Of a DNA stretch of 64,000 bases, positions 53,278-60,902 are shown piece by piece. Source of the DNA: UBA1847 sp942492205 (GTDB lineage Bacteria > Pseudomonadota > Gammaproteobacteria > Steroidobacterales > Woeseiaceae). The stretch spans positions 1,178,001-1,242,000 of the forward strand of contig CALODT010000001.1 of NCBI GenBank assembly GCA_942492205.1, written 5' to 3'. The notes beneath the pieces are model-generated. The model was not told the DNA's origin, made no database searches, and was given only the letters and a program-made list of their open reading frames with translations. Positions within the stretch are counted from its first letter, which is position 1, and each line of letters opens with the position of its first letter. Both the position numbers and the translations under genes were made by a program.

Positions 53278-53730
53278 ATGACAGATGAGGCAGGCGAGAA
53301 CGTCGCCGAAGACGCCGTGCAGTGGGCGAAGGACTGCCTTGACGAGGCGGTCATCACCGCGTCGAAGACCGGCATACTGGAGGGTATTACCTTCGAGGCC
53401 CGCGTCGCCTGGACGCTGCCGAACAGAATCGTAATCGGCCAGATTCGAGACAGCGGACCTAGCCGACTTGAACTCTGGATTATCGCGGGCGAGGTGCCGA
53501 CGGACTGTATCGACGCCAGTACCTGTGCCACGCCGCGGGACGCGGCGCGTCATTTCGCCTTGAAATGGCAGCTCGGCGCGGAGCAGCTGCGCGACCCTGC
53601 GGAGCGCGCCAAGCGCCCGCTCAAACCGGTTTCGGACTGGGCTACTGTTGCCGATGAACTTGAGCAGGTCGCGACGGACCTGTATGCCCTCGCGGAAGAG
53701 GACCTGGCCTGGAAGAGCACACTCAACTGA
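53278..53730 (+). CDS. DUF4826-like protein
   Basis: This 150-residue cytosolic protein has no signal peptide. The features EARVAWTLPNRIVIGQIRD, ELWIIAGEVPTDCIDAS and ARHFALKWQLGAEQL match DUF4826 as I recall it. Its role is unknown. The 3' end overlaps the converging yheS gene by 8 bp. Confidence 0.6.
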   Translation: MTDEAGENVAEDAVQWAKDCLDEAVITASKTGILEGITFEARVAWTLPNRIVIGQIRDSGPSRLELWIIAGEVPTDCIDASTCATPRDAARHFALKWQLGAEQLRDPAERAKRPLKPVSDWATVADELEQVATDLYALAEEDLAWKSTLN

Positions 53731-55651
53731 GCTGATCGGCGTCGGCGCGCTCCAGCGCTTCGCTCGCTTCCAGCCAGTCCCACTCCAACGTCTGTATTTT
53801 TTCTTTTCGGTCGGCCTGATCTTTAAGGAGCTGCTTGAGTTCGACAGCGTGTCCGTCCTGCGCGTAGAGGTCCGCATCCGCGAGCCGTTCTTCGAAGGAC
53901 GCGAGTTCCACCCGTAAAGTCTCAAGTCGGCTTTCGATCTTTCGCACCCGGTCCATCAGGGGTTTAAGGCGTCCGCGGCGCTGCGCCTGCTGCTGCCGTT
54001 GTTCCTTGCGGCTCGGCTGCGGCGCGGTCTCTCGCGGGCCGGCAGCGGTGGCTGTCGCATTGCTCCGTTCGAGCTCTTTTTCTTTCAGCCAGCCAGGGTA
54101 CTCGTCGAGACTCCGCTTGAATCGCTCGACCACGCCGTCGTGCACGATCAGCAGCTCGTCGCAGACGCTCCTGAGCAGGTGACGGTCGTGCGATATGACG
54201 ACCAGTGCGCCCGTGTATTCGATCAGCGCAACGCTGAGCGCCTGGCGCATCTCCAGATCGAGGTGATTGGTCGGCTCGTCCAGCAATAGCAGGTTGGGTT
54301 CCTGGCGTATCATCAGCGCCAGCACCAGCCTCGCTTTCTCGCCTCCCGAAAACGGCGCCACCGGCTCGAAGATGCGTTCGCCGCCAAACCCGAATCGCCC
54401 CAGGTAGTTTCGATGATCCTGCTCGCGGTCGCCCGGCGCGTACTGGCGCAGGTGATCGATCGGGCTCTGCTCCGGTTTCAGAAGATCGAGCTGGTGTTGT
54501 GCAAAATAGCCGATATTCGTGTCCTTGCTCAGGACGCGTTCACCATCGAGGACGGTAGCACCGGTCGCGAGCGCTTTGACGAGCGTTGACTTGCCGGCGC
54601 CGTTGACACCGAGCAGGCCAACGCGATCGCCCGCGGACAGGTTGAGGGTGACACGCTCGAGAACCACAGCGTTGCCACCGTTCCTGTAGCCCAGGGCAGC
54701 GTCGGTCAGGCCGAGAAGATGTTGCGGCTGTTTCTTAGGCTCCATGAAATGAAATCGAAACGGTGAGTCGACATGCGCTGGCGCGATCAGCTGCATGCGT
54801 TCCAGCATTTTCAGGCGGCTTTGTGCCTGGCGTGCCTTTGACGCTTTGTAGCGGAACCGATCGACGTAACTCTGGATGTGCTTGACCTCTTTTTGCTGGC
54901 GCGCGTACATCGCCTGCTGCTGCGCGAGCTGTTCCGCGCGTTGTGCCTCGAACTGGCTGTAGTTGCCGGTGAACAGCTGGATTTCCTCGTTCTCGATGTG
55001 CGCAATACGTGTGCAGACCTGGTCGAGAAAGTCGCGATCATGCGAGACGACCAGGAGGATGCCTTCATAACGCTTAAGCCAGCGCTCGAGCCACAGGATC
55101 GCCGGGAGGTCGAGGTGGTTGGTCGGCTCATCCAGCAACAGGATGTCTGAACGGCACATCAGCGCCCGCGCAAGATTCAGACGCATGCGCCAGCCGCCGG
55201 AGAACGCATTGACCGGCTGCCGGAGTTCGCTGTCAGCGAATCCGAGGCCGTGCAGCAGGCGCGCGGCGCGCGCCTCTGCCGAGTATCCGTCGATCGTTTC
55301 CATGCGCTCATACAGTTCGTGCAGCGCGCCGGCGTCTCCGGCTTCCTCGCCACGGTTGATTGCCGCCTGCAGTTTGCGCAGCTCGGTATCGCCGTCCATG
55401 ACATAGTCGATCGCGGCGCCGCTGCCGTGCGGGCTTTCCTGCGCAACGTGCGCGATCTGATCATCCGGTCGCATGCCGAGCTCGCCGTCATCCGGCTCGA
55501 GTTCACCGAGAATCATCGCGAACAGAGAAGACTTGCCGCTGCCGTTTGCGCCGATGAGGCCCATACGTTGACCGGCATGGACCTGCAGGCTGGCATTGCG
55601 GATAAGCACTTTCGTCCCGCGACGCAGGCTGATGTTGGTCAGGCTCAGCAT
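53723..55651 (-). CDS. yheS: ABC-F family ATPase YheS-like (ribosome-associated)
   Basis: From the ATG at 55651 it has 642 residues, close to YheS (637). A longer open frame begins at 55903 but its first 84 residues are unlike any ABC-F protein. Two ABC domains each have Walker A (GANGSGKSS; GVNGAGKST), signature (FSGGWRMRLN; FSGGEKARLV) and Walker B (LLLDEPTNHLD twice). They are joined by the Arg/Gln-rich linker (QQQAMYARQQKEVKHIQSYV). The tail has a coiled coil (about 540-640). ABC-F proteins bind the ribosomal E site and modulate translation. No membrane part is present. Confidence 0.92.
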   Translation of the reverse strand: MLSLTNISLRRGTKVLIRNASLQVHAGQRMGLIGANGSGKSSLFAMILGELEPDDGELGMRPDDQIAHVAQESPHGSGAAIDYVMDGDTELRKLQAAINRGEEAGDAGALHELYERMETIDGYSAEARAARLLHGLGFADSELRQPVNAFSGGWRMRLNLARALMCRSDILLLDEPTNHLDLPAILWLERWLKRYEGILLVVSHDRDFLDQVCTRIAHIENEEIQLFTGNYSQFEAQRAEQLAQQQAMYARQQKEVKHIQSYVDRFRYKASKARQAQSRLKMLERMQLIAPAHVDSPFRFHFMEPKKQPQHLLGLTDAALGYRNGGNAVVLERVTLNLSAGDRVGLLGVNGAGKSTLVKALATGATVLDGERVLSKDTNIGYFAQHQLDLLKPEQSPIDHLRQYAPGDREQDHRNYLGRFGFGGERIFEPVAPFSGGEKARLVLALMIRQEPNLLLLDEPTNHLDLEMRQALSVALIEYTGALVVISHDRHLLRSVCDELLIVHDGVVERFKRSLDEYPGWLKEKELERSNATATAAGPRETAPQPSRKEQRQQQAQRRGRLKPLMDRVRKIESRLETLRVELASFEERLADADLYAQDGHAVELKQLLKDQADRKEKIQTLEWDWLEASEALERADADQLS

Positions 55652-55914
55652 GTCAGGGGCGGATAAGCCGGGAACCTGCGAATTGCCGCGGCCTTTGCGG
55701 GAATTGCCTGAACTGCGGGCAAGGCGGCCGGTCACATGAAAGATGTTCACAGGCCCTGTTTGCGGCGCGGCGTGCTGCGTATCGTTGCTGGGCTGGCATG
55801 GCAGCAAGTCTACCAGCCGGGATACAGCGTAGGACAACGCCGCAGGCAGATGCGTGAGTCGACGGCGAAAATACAAACGGGATACCATTTGCCACGGAAT
55901 CAAAAGGAGAGTTC

Positions 55915-57006
55915 ATGTTTCGTCTGTTGATAGCTGTTGTTATTGCGATGACGTCGGCCTGCGCGAGTGACGCCAACGAAAACCCGTTTGAGGTCGAGGC
56001 TATTGCGGATTTCGATGAGCCGTGGGCGATGGCGTTCCTTCCGGACGGTCGCCTGCTGGTAACCGAGAAGAAAGGGCAGCTGCTGGTCGTATCAAGCAGG
56101 GACGGCAGTAGCACTACTGTAAGCGGGGTACCGAGTGTCGATTATGGCGGGCAGGGTGGTTTCGGCGATGTTGCGCTGCATCCGGACTTTGCTGACAACC
56201 AGCAGATCTATCTGAGCTATGTCGAGTCCGGTGATGACAGCACGCGCGGGGCCGTGGTGTCTCGAGCGACGCTCGACCTGACGGCAGGCTCAGAGTCTCT
56301 TCAAGATCTGGAAGTCATCTGGCGGCAGGTGCCGAAAGTGAGCGGCCGCGGCCACTATGGACATCGATTGTTATTCTCGGACGACGGTTACCTGTTTGTC
56401 TCGTCCGGCGAGCGCCAGAAGTTCGATCCTTCGCAGGATATGAACGGCAATCTCGGGAAAATTTTGCGCCTCAAGGATGACGGTACGGTTCCAGAAGACA
56501 ATCCGTTCGCCGAACGTGGCGGCGTCACCGCGGAGATCTGGTCGCTGGGTCACCGCAACCCGCTAGGCATTGCTTTCGACGCGGACGGACAGCTCTGGAA
56601 TGTAGAGATGGGTCCCCGTGGTGGCGACGAGCTGAATCGCGTACTGCGGGGCGCCAATTACGGCTACCCGATTGTCTCGAATGGCCGGCATTACAGTGGC
56701 AAGGACATCCCTGACCACGATACACGGCCGGAGTTCGAGGCGCCGAAAGCCTGGTGGACACCCGTGATTTCGCCGGGCGACTTCATCATCTACGACGGCA
56801 ACCTGTTCTCCGCTTGGAAGGGCGACGGCCTCATCGCCGGCCTCTCCGCACAGGCGCTGGTACGCATCGAATTCGACGGCGAGAACGCCCGCGAGGCCGA
56901 GCGCTACCTGATGGGCAACCGGATTCGGGCCGTCAAACAGGGGCCGGATGGTGCGGTCTGGCTGCTGGAGGACGGCGGGCGGCTGCTGAAACTCACGCCG
57001 CGCTAA
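55915..57006 (+). CDS. Exported PQQ-dependent aldose/sugar dehydrogenase (soluble GDH/YliI family)
   Basis: The ATG at 55915 follows AAAAGGAGA and gives 363 residues. An N-terminal signal (about 1-20) ends in TSAC, possibly a weak lipobox. The six-bladed propeller has PWAMAFLPDGRLLVTEK, GGQGGFGDVALHPDF, GHYGHRLLFSDDGYLFVSSG with the catalytic-His region, HRNPLGIAFDADGQLW, MGPRGGDELNRVLRGANYGY and a late Arg (GNRIRAV) that contacts PQQ in Asd proteins. It oxidises aldoses in the periplasm and passes electrons to a membrane acceptor. It diverges from yheS and is upstream of the bch-like genes. Confidence 0.88.
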   Translation: MFRLLIAVVIAMTSACASDANENPFEVEAIADFDEPWAMAFLPDGRLLVTEKKGQLLVVSSRDGSSTTVSGVPSVDYGGQGGFGDVALHPDFADNQQIYLSYVESGDDSTRGAVVSRATLDLTAGSESLQDLEVIWRQVPKVSGRGHYGHRLLFSDDGYLFVSSGERQKFDPSQDMNGNLGKILRLKDDGTVPEDNPFAERGGVTAEIWSLGHRNPLGIAFDADGQLWNVEMGPRGGDELNRVLRGANYGYPIVSNGRHYSGKDIPDHDTRPEFEAPKAWWTPVISPGDFIIYDGNLFSAWKGDGLIAGLSAQALVRIEFDGENAREAERYLMGNRIRAVKQGPDGAVWLLEDGGRLLKLTPR

Positions 57007-57068
57007 CGCGACAGGCTTCTGCGGCTCTCGGTTTCTCCCTATCGCGGCCCGGCCGGGCTGGACGTAAA

Positions 57069-57113
57069 CTGTCAACTTAAGTAGACTCATTCATAGTCAA
57101 TTTAGCTTGACAG
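57069..57113 (+). promoter_or_regulatory. Repeated GTCAA elements upstream of bchJ
   Basis: CTGTCAA (57069-57075) and TTGACAG (57107-57113) form a 7-bp inverted repeat about 31 nt apart. A further GTCAA (57096-57100) makes a second, tighter dyad GTCAA-N6-TTGAC (57096-57111). The block is AT-rich relative to its surroundings and ends 17 nt before the chosen bchJ start. It may be an operator; the sites do not match the PpsR/CrtJ TGT-N12-ACA consensus, nor FNR exactly. Confidence 0.35.
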
Positions 57114-57130
57114 TACCGGGGAAAGCCATT

Positions 57131-57775
57131 TTGAACAGTGTCTCTCTGCAGGCGCGCGGAACAGATGAGTTCCTGCACGGCGTCGCCACGGCGTGCATAG
57201 GCCCCAACGCGGTTATCCAGACGCTGCGGGCCATTCGGCAGCTGCAGGGCCCCGAAATCGCCAGCGCGCTGGCCGCAGACGCCGGGATTTCCGAGCAACA
57301 GCCAAACGCGATGATTCCAGAAGCGAACTTTGTCCGGCTGGTTGCTGCCCTGCGCGCACATCTATCCGTGGACCGGAGCGCTCCGATACTCGCCCGCGCG
57401 GGCTCGCTCACGGCCACCTACGTTGCCGCAAATCGCATCCCCCGGATATTCAAACTTGTCTTGCGCCTGTTGCCAGCACGCCTGGCGCTGCCGCTGTTGC
57501 TCGCCGCATTTCGACGTCATGCCTGGACCTTTGCCGGGCGCAGTCAGTTTTGGGTCGTTGGTGCCTTTCCGGGCCAGATCGTGCTGGATGACGCGCCAAC
57601 CTGCCGACGCGCAAGTGCCGATAGCTGCAGCGGTGAATACTACGCGGCCGCATTCGAGGGACTGCTGACACTGGCCTGTGCAAACGTCCGCGTTCGAGAG
57701 GTCGCTTGTCGCAGCAGAGGCGCCCGAGATTGCCGCTTTGCTATTGAAACAACGACAGATCCCGCCAGAGGATAG
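57131..57775 (+). CDS. bchJ: BchJ-like protein (V4R-domain, bacteriochlorophyll synthesis)
   Basis: Start chosen at TTG 57131, with GGGGAAAG 6 nt ahead, giving 214 residues; a TTG at 57107 is in frame but has no ribosome site. IGPNAVIQTLRAIRQLQGPE opens the domain. A V4R-type region follows, with AAFEGLLTLACANVRVREVA and the Cys motif SRGARDCRFAIET. BchJ was first called a 4-vinyl reductase and is now regarded as a partner supplying Mg-protoporphyrin IX monomethyl ester to BchE. The stop is 5 bp before bchE. The family call is good; the exact subfunction is debated. Confidence 0.8.
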   Translation: MNSVSLQARGTDEFLHGVATACIGPNAVIQTLRAIRQLQGPEIASALAADAGISEQQPNAMIPEANFVRLVAALRAHLSVDRSAPILARAGSLTATYVAANRIPRIFKLVLRLLPARLALPLLLAAFRRHAWTFAGRSQFWVVGAFPGQIVLDDAPTCRRASADSCSGEYYAAAFEGLLTLACANVRVREVACRSRGARDCRFAIETTTDPARG

Positions 57776-57779
57776 CGCT

Positions 57780-59525
57780 ATGCACATCGTACTGATCCAT
57801 CCCAACTATCACTCCGGCGGTGCCGAGATTGCCGGCAACTGGCCGCCCGCCTGGGTTGCTTATCTCGCGGGTTCGCTAAAAAAGCACGGCTACAACGATA
57901 TTCGATTCATCGATGCGATGACGCTCGACCTCGACAACGATCAGCTTGCAGCGAAGCTGAAAGAGGGGCCCGAGCCGGACGTCATCGGCTGCACCTGCAT
58001 CACACCGAGTATCTACCAGGCCGAAGACACGCTGAAACTGGCGCGCTCGCTGTACCCGAAAGCAACGACGGTTCTCGGCGGCATCCACGCGACGTTCATG
58101 TATTCGCAGGTGCTGACCGAAGCGCCGCAGATCGACTACATCGTGCGCGGCGAGGGTGAGGAGGTGTTCCTTAATCTGGTCAAGGCTGTCGACGCCCAGA
58201 CGCTTGAACGCGATCGGCGCAGGATCTTCGGCATCGCTTTTCGCGACGGTGAGGAAATCGTCGCGACGCCGGCTCACCCACCGATCAAGAAGCTGGACGA
58301 TCTCGAACCGGACTGGGGCCTGCTCGAATGGGACAACTACATTTACCTGCCCTTAAACAAGCGGGTAGCCATCCCCAACTTTGCGCGCGGCTGCCCATTT
58401 ACCTGTTCGTTCTGCTCGCAGTGGAAGTTCTGGCGCAATTACAGGATTCGCTCGCCGAAAAACTTCGTTGATGAAATCGAACGGCTCGTCGAGGATCACG
58501 ATATCGGCTTCTTTATCCTCGCGGACGAAGAACCGACCATCAATCGGAAGAAATTCATTGCCCTGTGCCAGGAGCTGATCGACAGGGACCTGGGCGTCGA
58601 ATGGGGCATCAATACGCGTGTAACGGATATCCTGCGCGACGAAGACATGCTGCCTTTCTACCGCAAGGCGGGTCTCGTGCACGTCTCGCTCGGAACCGAA
58701 GCGTCTGCGCAGCTGAACCTTGAGCGCTTTCGCAAGGAAACCACCGTTGCCGAGAACAAGCGCGCCATCAGGCTGCTGCGCGACGCAGGCATGGTGGCCG
58801 AAGCACAGTTCATTATCGGCCTCGAAAATGAGACGCCGGACAGTATCGAGGACACCTACCAGTGGGCGATGGACTGGGACTGCGACATGGCGAATTGGAT
58901 CATGTACACGCCGTGGCCGTTCTCGGATCTGTTCGAGGAACTCGCCGATAAAGTCGAAGTGCGGGATTACGCGAGGTATAACTTCGTCACACCGATCATG
59001 AAGCCGAACGATATGACGCGCAGCGAGGTCCTGCACGGCGTCATGAAGAACTACCGGCGCTTCTACATGCGCAAGTCGCTGTTCAGCTATCCCTGGATCA
59101 AGGACCGCTACAAGAGACGCTATATGCTCGGCTGCCTGCGTGCCGCCATGAAGTCAGGCTTCGAGCGGCGTTTCTACGACCTTGGCCGAATCAACTACTT
59201 CGGGCAGAAGGAAGTGGACTTTAAGTTCGACCCGGAACGAGTTCTGACCGCGGAGGAACTGGCCCAGGTCGAGAAAAACCGCGAGCGCGTTGGCAGCGTC
59301 TATCAGACCAAAGGGTCTACCGCCGTGGCGTGCGGCGGCGGTCCGGTAACGGATCGCGACGGATTCTCGGACGAAAACGAGACGGCCCGCCCGGATTACA
59401 TCAGCAGCGAAGAAGTTATTGACGCGGCTGCTGTACTTGGCGAAGCTCCGATCGACGAGTTTTTTGATCCGCGCGGGTTTGCACGCCAGCGATCTCGCGC
59501 CAAACGCCTCTCGGCACGCTCTTGA
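57780..59525 (+). CDS. bchE: BchE-like anaerobic Mg-protoporphyrin IX monomethyl ester cyclase
   Basis: The ATG at 57780, with AGAGGA 7 nt ahead, gives 581 residues. An N-terminal cobalamin-binding-like domain (about 1-140; TCITPSIYQAEDT) precedes a radical-SAM core with the cluster motif GCPFTCSFCSQWKFW (C205, C209, C212). A 4-5 stranded C-terminal half has YMRKSLFSYPWIKDRYKRR. BchE forms the isocyclic ring of (bacterio)chlorophyll without oxygen, using SAM and a cobalamin. It has an extra tail of about 70 residues after FDPERVLTAEELAQ that is polar and disorder-like. It is 5 bp after bchJ. The related B12-radical-SAM families make function slightly uncertain. Confidence 0.82.
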   Translation: MHIVLIHPNYHSGGAEIAGNWPPAWVAYLAGSLKKHGYNDIRFIDAMTLDLDNDQLAAKLKEGPEPDVIGCTCITPSIYQAEDTLKLARSLYPKATTVLGGIHATFMYSQVLTEAPQIDYIVRGEGEEVFLNLVKAVDAQTLERDRRRIFGIAFRDGEEIVATPAHPPIKKLDDLEPDWGLLEWDNYIYLPLNKRVAIPNFARGCPFTCSFCSQWKFWRNYRIRSPKNFVDEIERLVEDHDIGFFILADEEPTINRKKFIALCQELIDRDLGVEWGINTRVTDILRDEDMLPFYRKAGLVHVSLGTEASAQLNLERFRKETTVAENKRAIRLLRDAGMVAEAQFIIGLENETPDSIEDTYQWAMDWDCDMANWIMYTPWPFSDLFEELADKVEVRDYARYNFVTPIMKPNDMTRSEVLHGVMKNYRRFYMRKSLFSYPWIKDRYKRRYMLGCLRAAMKSGFERRFYDLGRINYFGQKEVDFKFDPERVLTAEELAQVEKNRERVGSVYQTKGSTAVACGGGPVTDRDGFSDENETARPDYISSEEVIDAAAVLGEAPIDEFFDPRGFARQRSRAKRLSARS

Positions 59526-59566
59526 CGACCTGACAAGCGCGGCCGACAAACGAGGAGGAGCGTCGT

Positions 59567-60493
59567 TTGAAGAAAGTCGCGCTGTTCTTGCTGCTGGCAC
59601 TGGCTGCTGTCGTGGCCCTGATGGCCGTGTTCCCAGAGGACGCCACCCGGGCTGCGTTTGCGCTTGAGCGATTCCGCAGCGGCGTCGAAGCAAAGACCAT
59701 CGAGTTCGACGGCCGGACGTGGCACTACCTCGAGGGCGGTTCCAGCGAGGCGCCCGTACTGCTCCTGCTGCACGGGTTCGGTGCCGATAAAGACAACTGG
59801 ACACGTTTTTCAGGCAGCCTGGTTGGCGATTACCGGGTCGTTGCGCCGGACCTCCCTGGGTTCGGTGAGTCGGAACGTGACCCCGATGCGGATTATTCGC
59901 TAACAGCGCAGCGCGACTGGCTGCATGATTTTGCCGAAGCGCTGCAGCTTGAACGGTTTCATATCGGCGGCAACTCGATGGGTGGCCACATTGCCGTCCT
60001 GTATGCGCATCAGCACCCCGAAGATGTCGTGTCCCTGGCATTGCTGAACAACGCCGGGATCAATGCGCCGCGACGCTCGGAAATGGTTCTCGCCGTGGAG
60101 CGCGGTGAGAATCCGCTGGTGCTGAGCGCGCCGGATGATTTCGACAGGCTCCTCGAGTTCGTTTCGCACAAGCGACCCTTCGTGCCGTGGCCTGCCAAGA
60201 CCGTGCTGGCGCAACGGTCTTTTGAAAACGCTGCGTTTAATCGACGCATTTTCGAGCAGTACAAAGAGGATCGTTCGATCGCACTGGAACCCTTGTTGCC
60301 CGACATCGAGCAACCGGTGTTGATTATCTGGGGCGAGTACGATCGGGTGCTGGACGTGAGTTCTATCGACGTCATGCGGCCGCTGCTGCCGCAGGCGAGC
60401 GTCATCGTTATGGAAGATACCGGGCATCTGCCGATGCTCGAGCGACCTGCGCAGACGGCCGGGCATTACCTGCATTTCTTGAAGGGGCTTTGA
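59567..60493 (+). CDS. Alpha/beta-hydrolase, membrane-anchored or exported
   Basis: The TTG at 59567 has GAGGAGGAG just ahead and gives 308 residues. A hydrophobic N-terminus (VALFLLLALAAVVALMAVF) is a signal or anchor. The hydrolase core has LLLLHGFGADKDNW (oxyanion hole), nucleophile elbow GGNSMGGH with Ser, acid near IIWGEYDRVLD and His in EDTGHLPMLERP. It is like the lipase-3/esterase group. In phototrophs a related hydrolase (BchO) is linked to bch genes, but BchO lacks a signal. It is 42 bp after bchE, so it could be in the same operon. Confidence 0.82.
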   Translation: MKKVALFLLLALAAVVALMAVFPEDATRAAFALERFRSGVEAKTIEFDGRTWHYLEGGSSEAPVLLLLHGFGADKDNWTRFSGSLVGDYRVVAPDLPGFGESERDPDADYSLTAQRDWLHDFAEALQLERFHIGGNSMGGHIAVLYAHQHPEDVVSLALLNNAGINAPRRSEMVLAVERGENPLVLSAPDDFDRLLEFVSHKRPFVPWPAKTVLAQRSFENAAFNRRIFEQYKEDRSIALEPLLPDIEQPVLIIWGEYDRVLDVSSIDVMRPLLPQASVIVMEDTGHLPMLERPAQTAGHYLHFLKGL

Positions 60494-60902
60494 ACCCGCC
60501 GCCGCATCGAGAATAGCGCATAGTTACACCGGGTCCTTGCCGACAACTGCCGAATGTCAGTTTCGATTGCGGACAACACACTGTGGAACTCTCGTATTGA
60601 CGACGATTGATGCTGCGCGCAGCATCAATCGCGAGTGTATTGCAGGAACATCACGATGAGCGATCGCTGGTTTCTGCGGCTCCAGCGTCGGTGATTCGAC
60701 CAAGATCTTGACGGCACGCGATTGAGGAAATCAATCCCGTCGTCTCTCCGAAATCACCGCCCTCGCTTACGGGCGTTGTGATCTGCCAGCTTCAGGCCAA
60801 AATTCTCGCTTCAGTGATCTCCTGCAGTCACCTGCTTGGCGTGGCCGGCCGATTCGAATGCGTTGCGCCGGTTACACGACATTCCGCGAGAAGGAGCGTG
60901 TC
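60494..60902. other. Intergenic region with a perfect 28-bp palindrome
   Basis: No coding sequence was recognised in these 409 bp between the hydrolase and the flavoprotein. The notable element is the palindrome at 60604-60631. Several short ATG frames exist but have no ribosome site or features. The ribosome site of the flavoprotein gene (GAGAAGGAG) lies at 60889-60897. Confidence 0.6.
60604..60631. repeat. Perfect 28-bp palindrome
   Basis: The half-site CGATTGATGCTGCG is followed without a spacer by its exact reverse complement. It has no T-run after it, so it is not a standard terminator. It could be an operator for a dimeric regulator of the flavoprotein/cytochrome genes or a cruciform. 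Confidence 0.6.

Noticed and set aside
55652..55903. 84-residue N-terminal extension of the YheS-like gene
   Set aside because: Does not match ABC-F proteins; ATG at 55651 starts the conserved sequence.
59154..60041. 295-codon antisense frame over bchE and the hydrolase
   Set aside because: Shadow of two genes on the plus strand; low-complexity translation.
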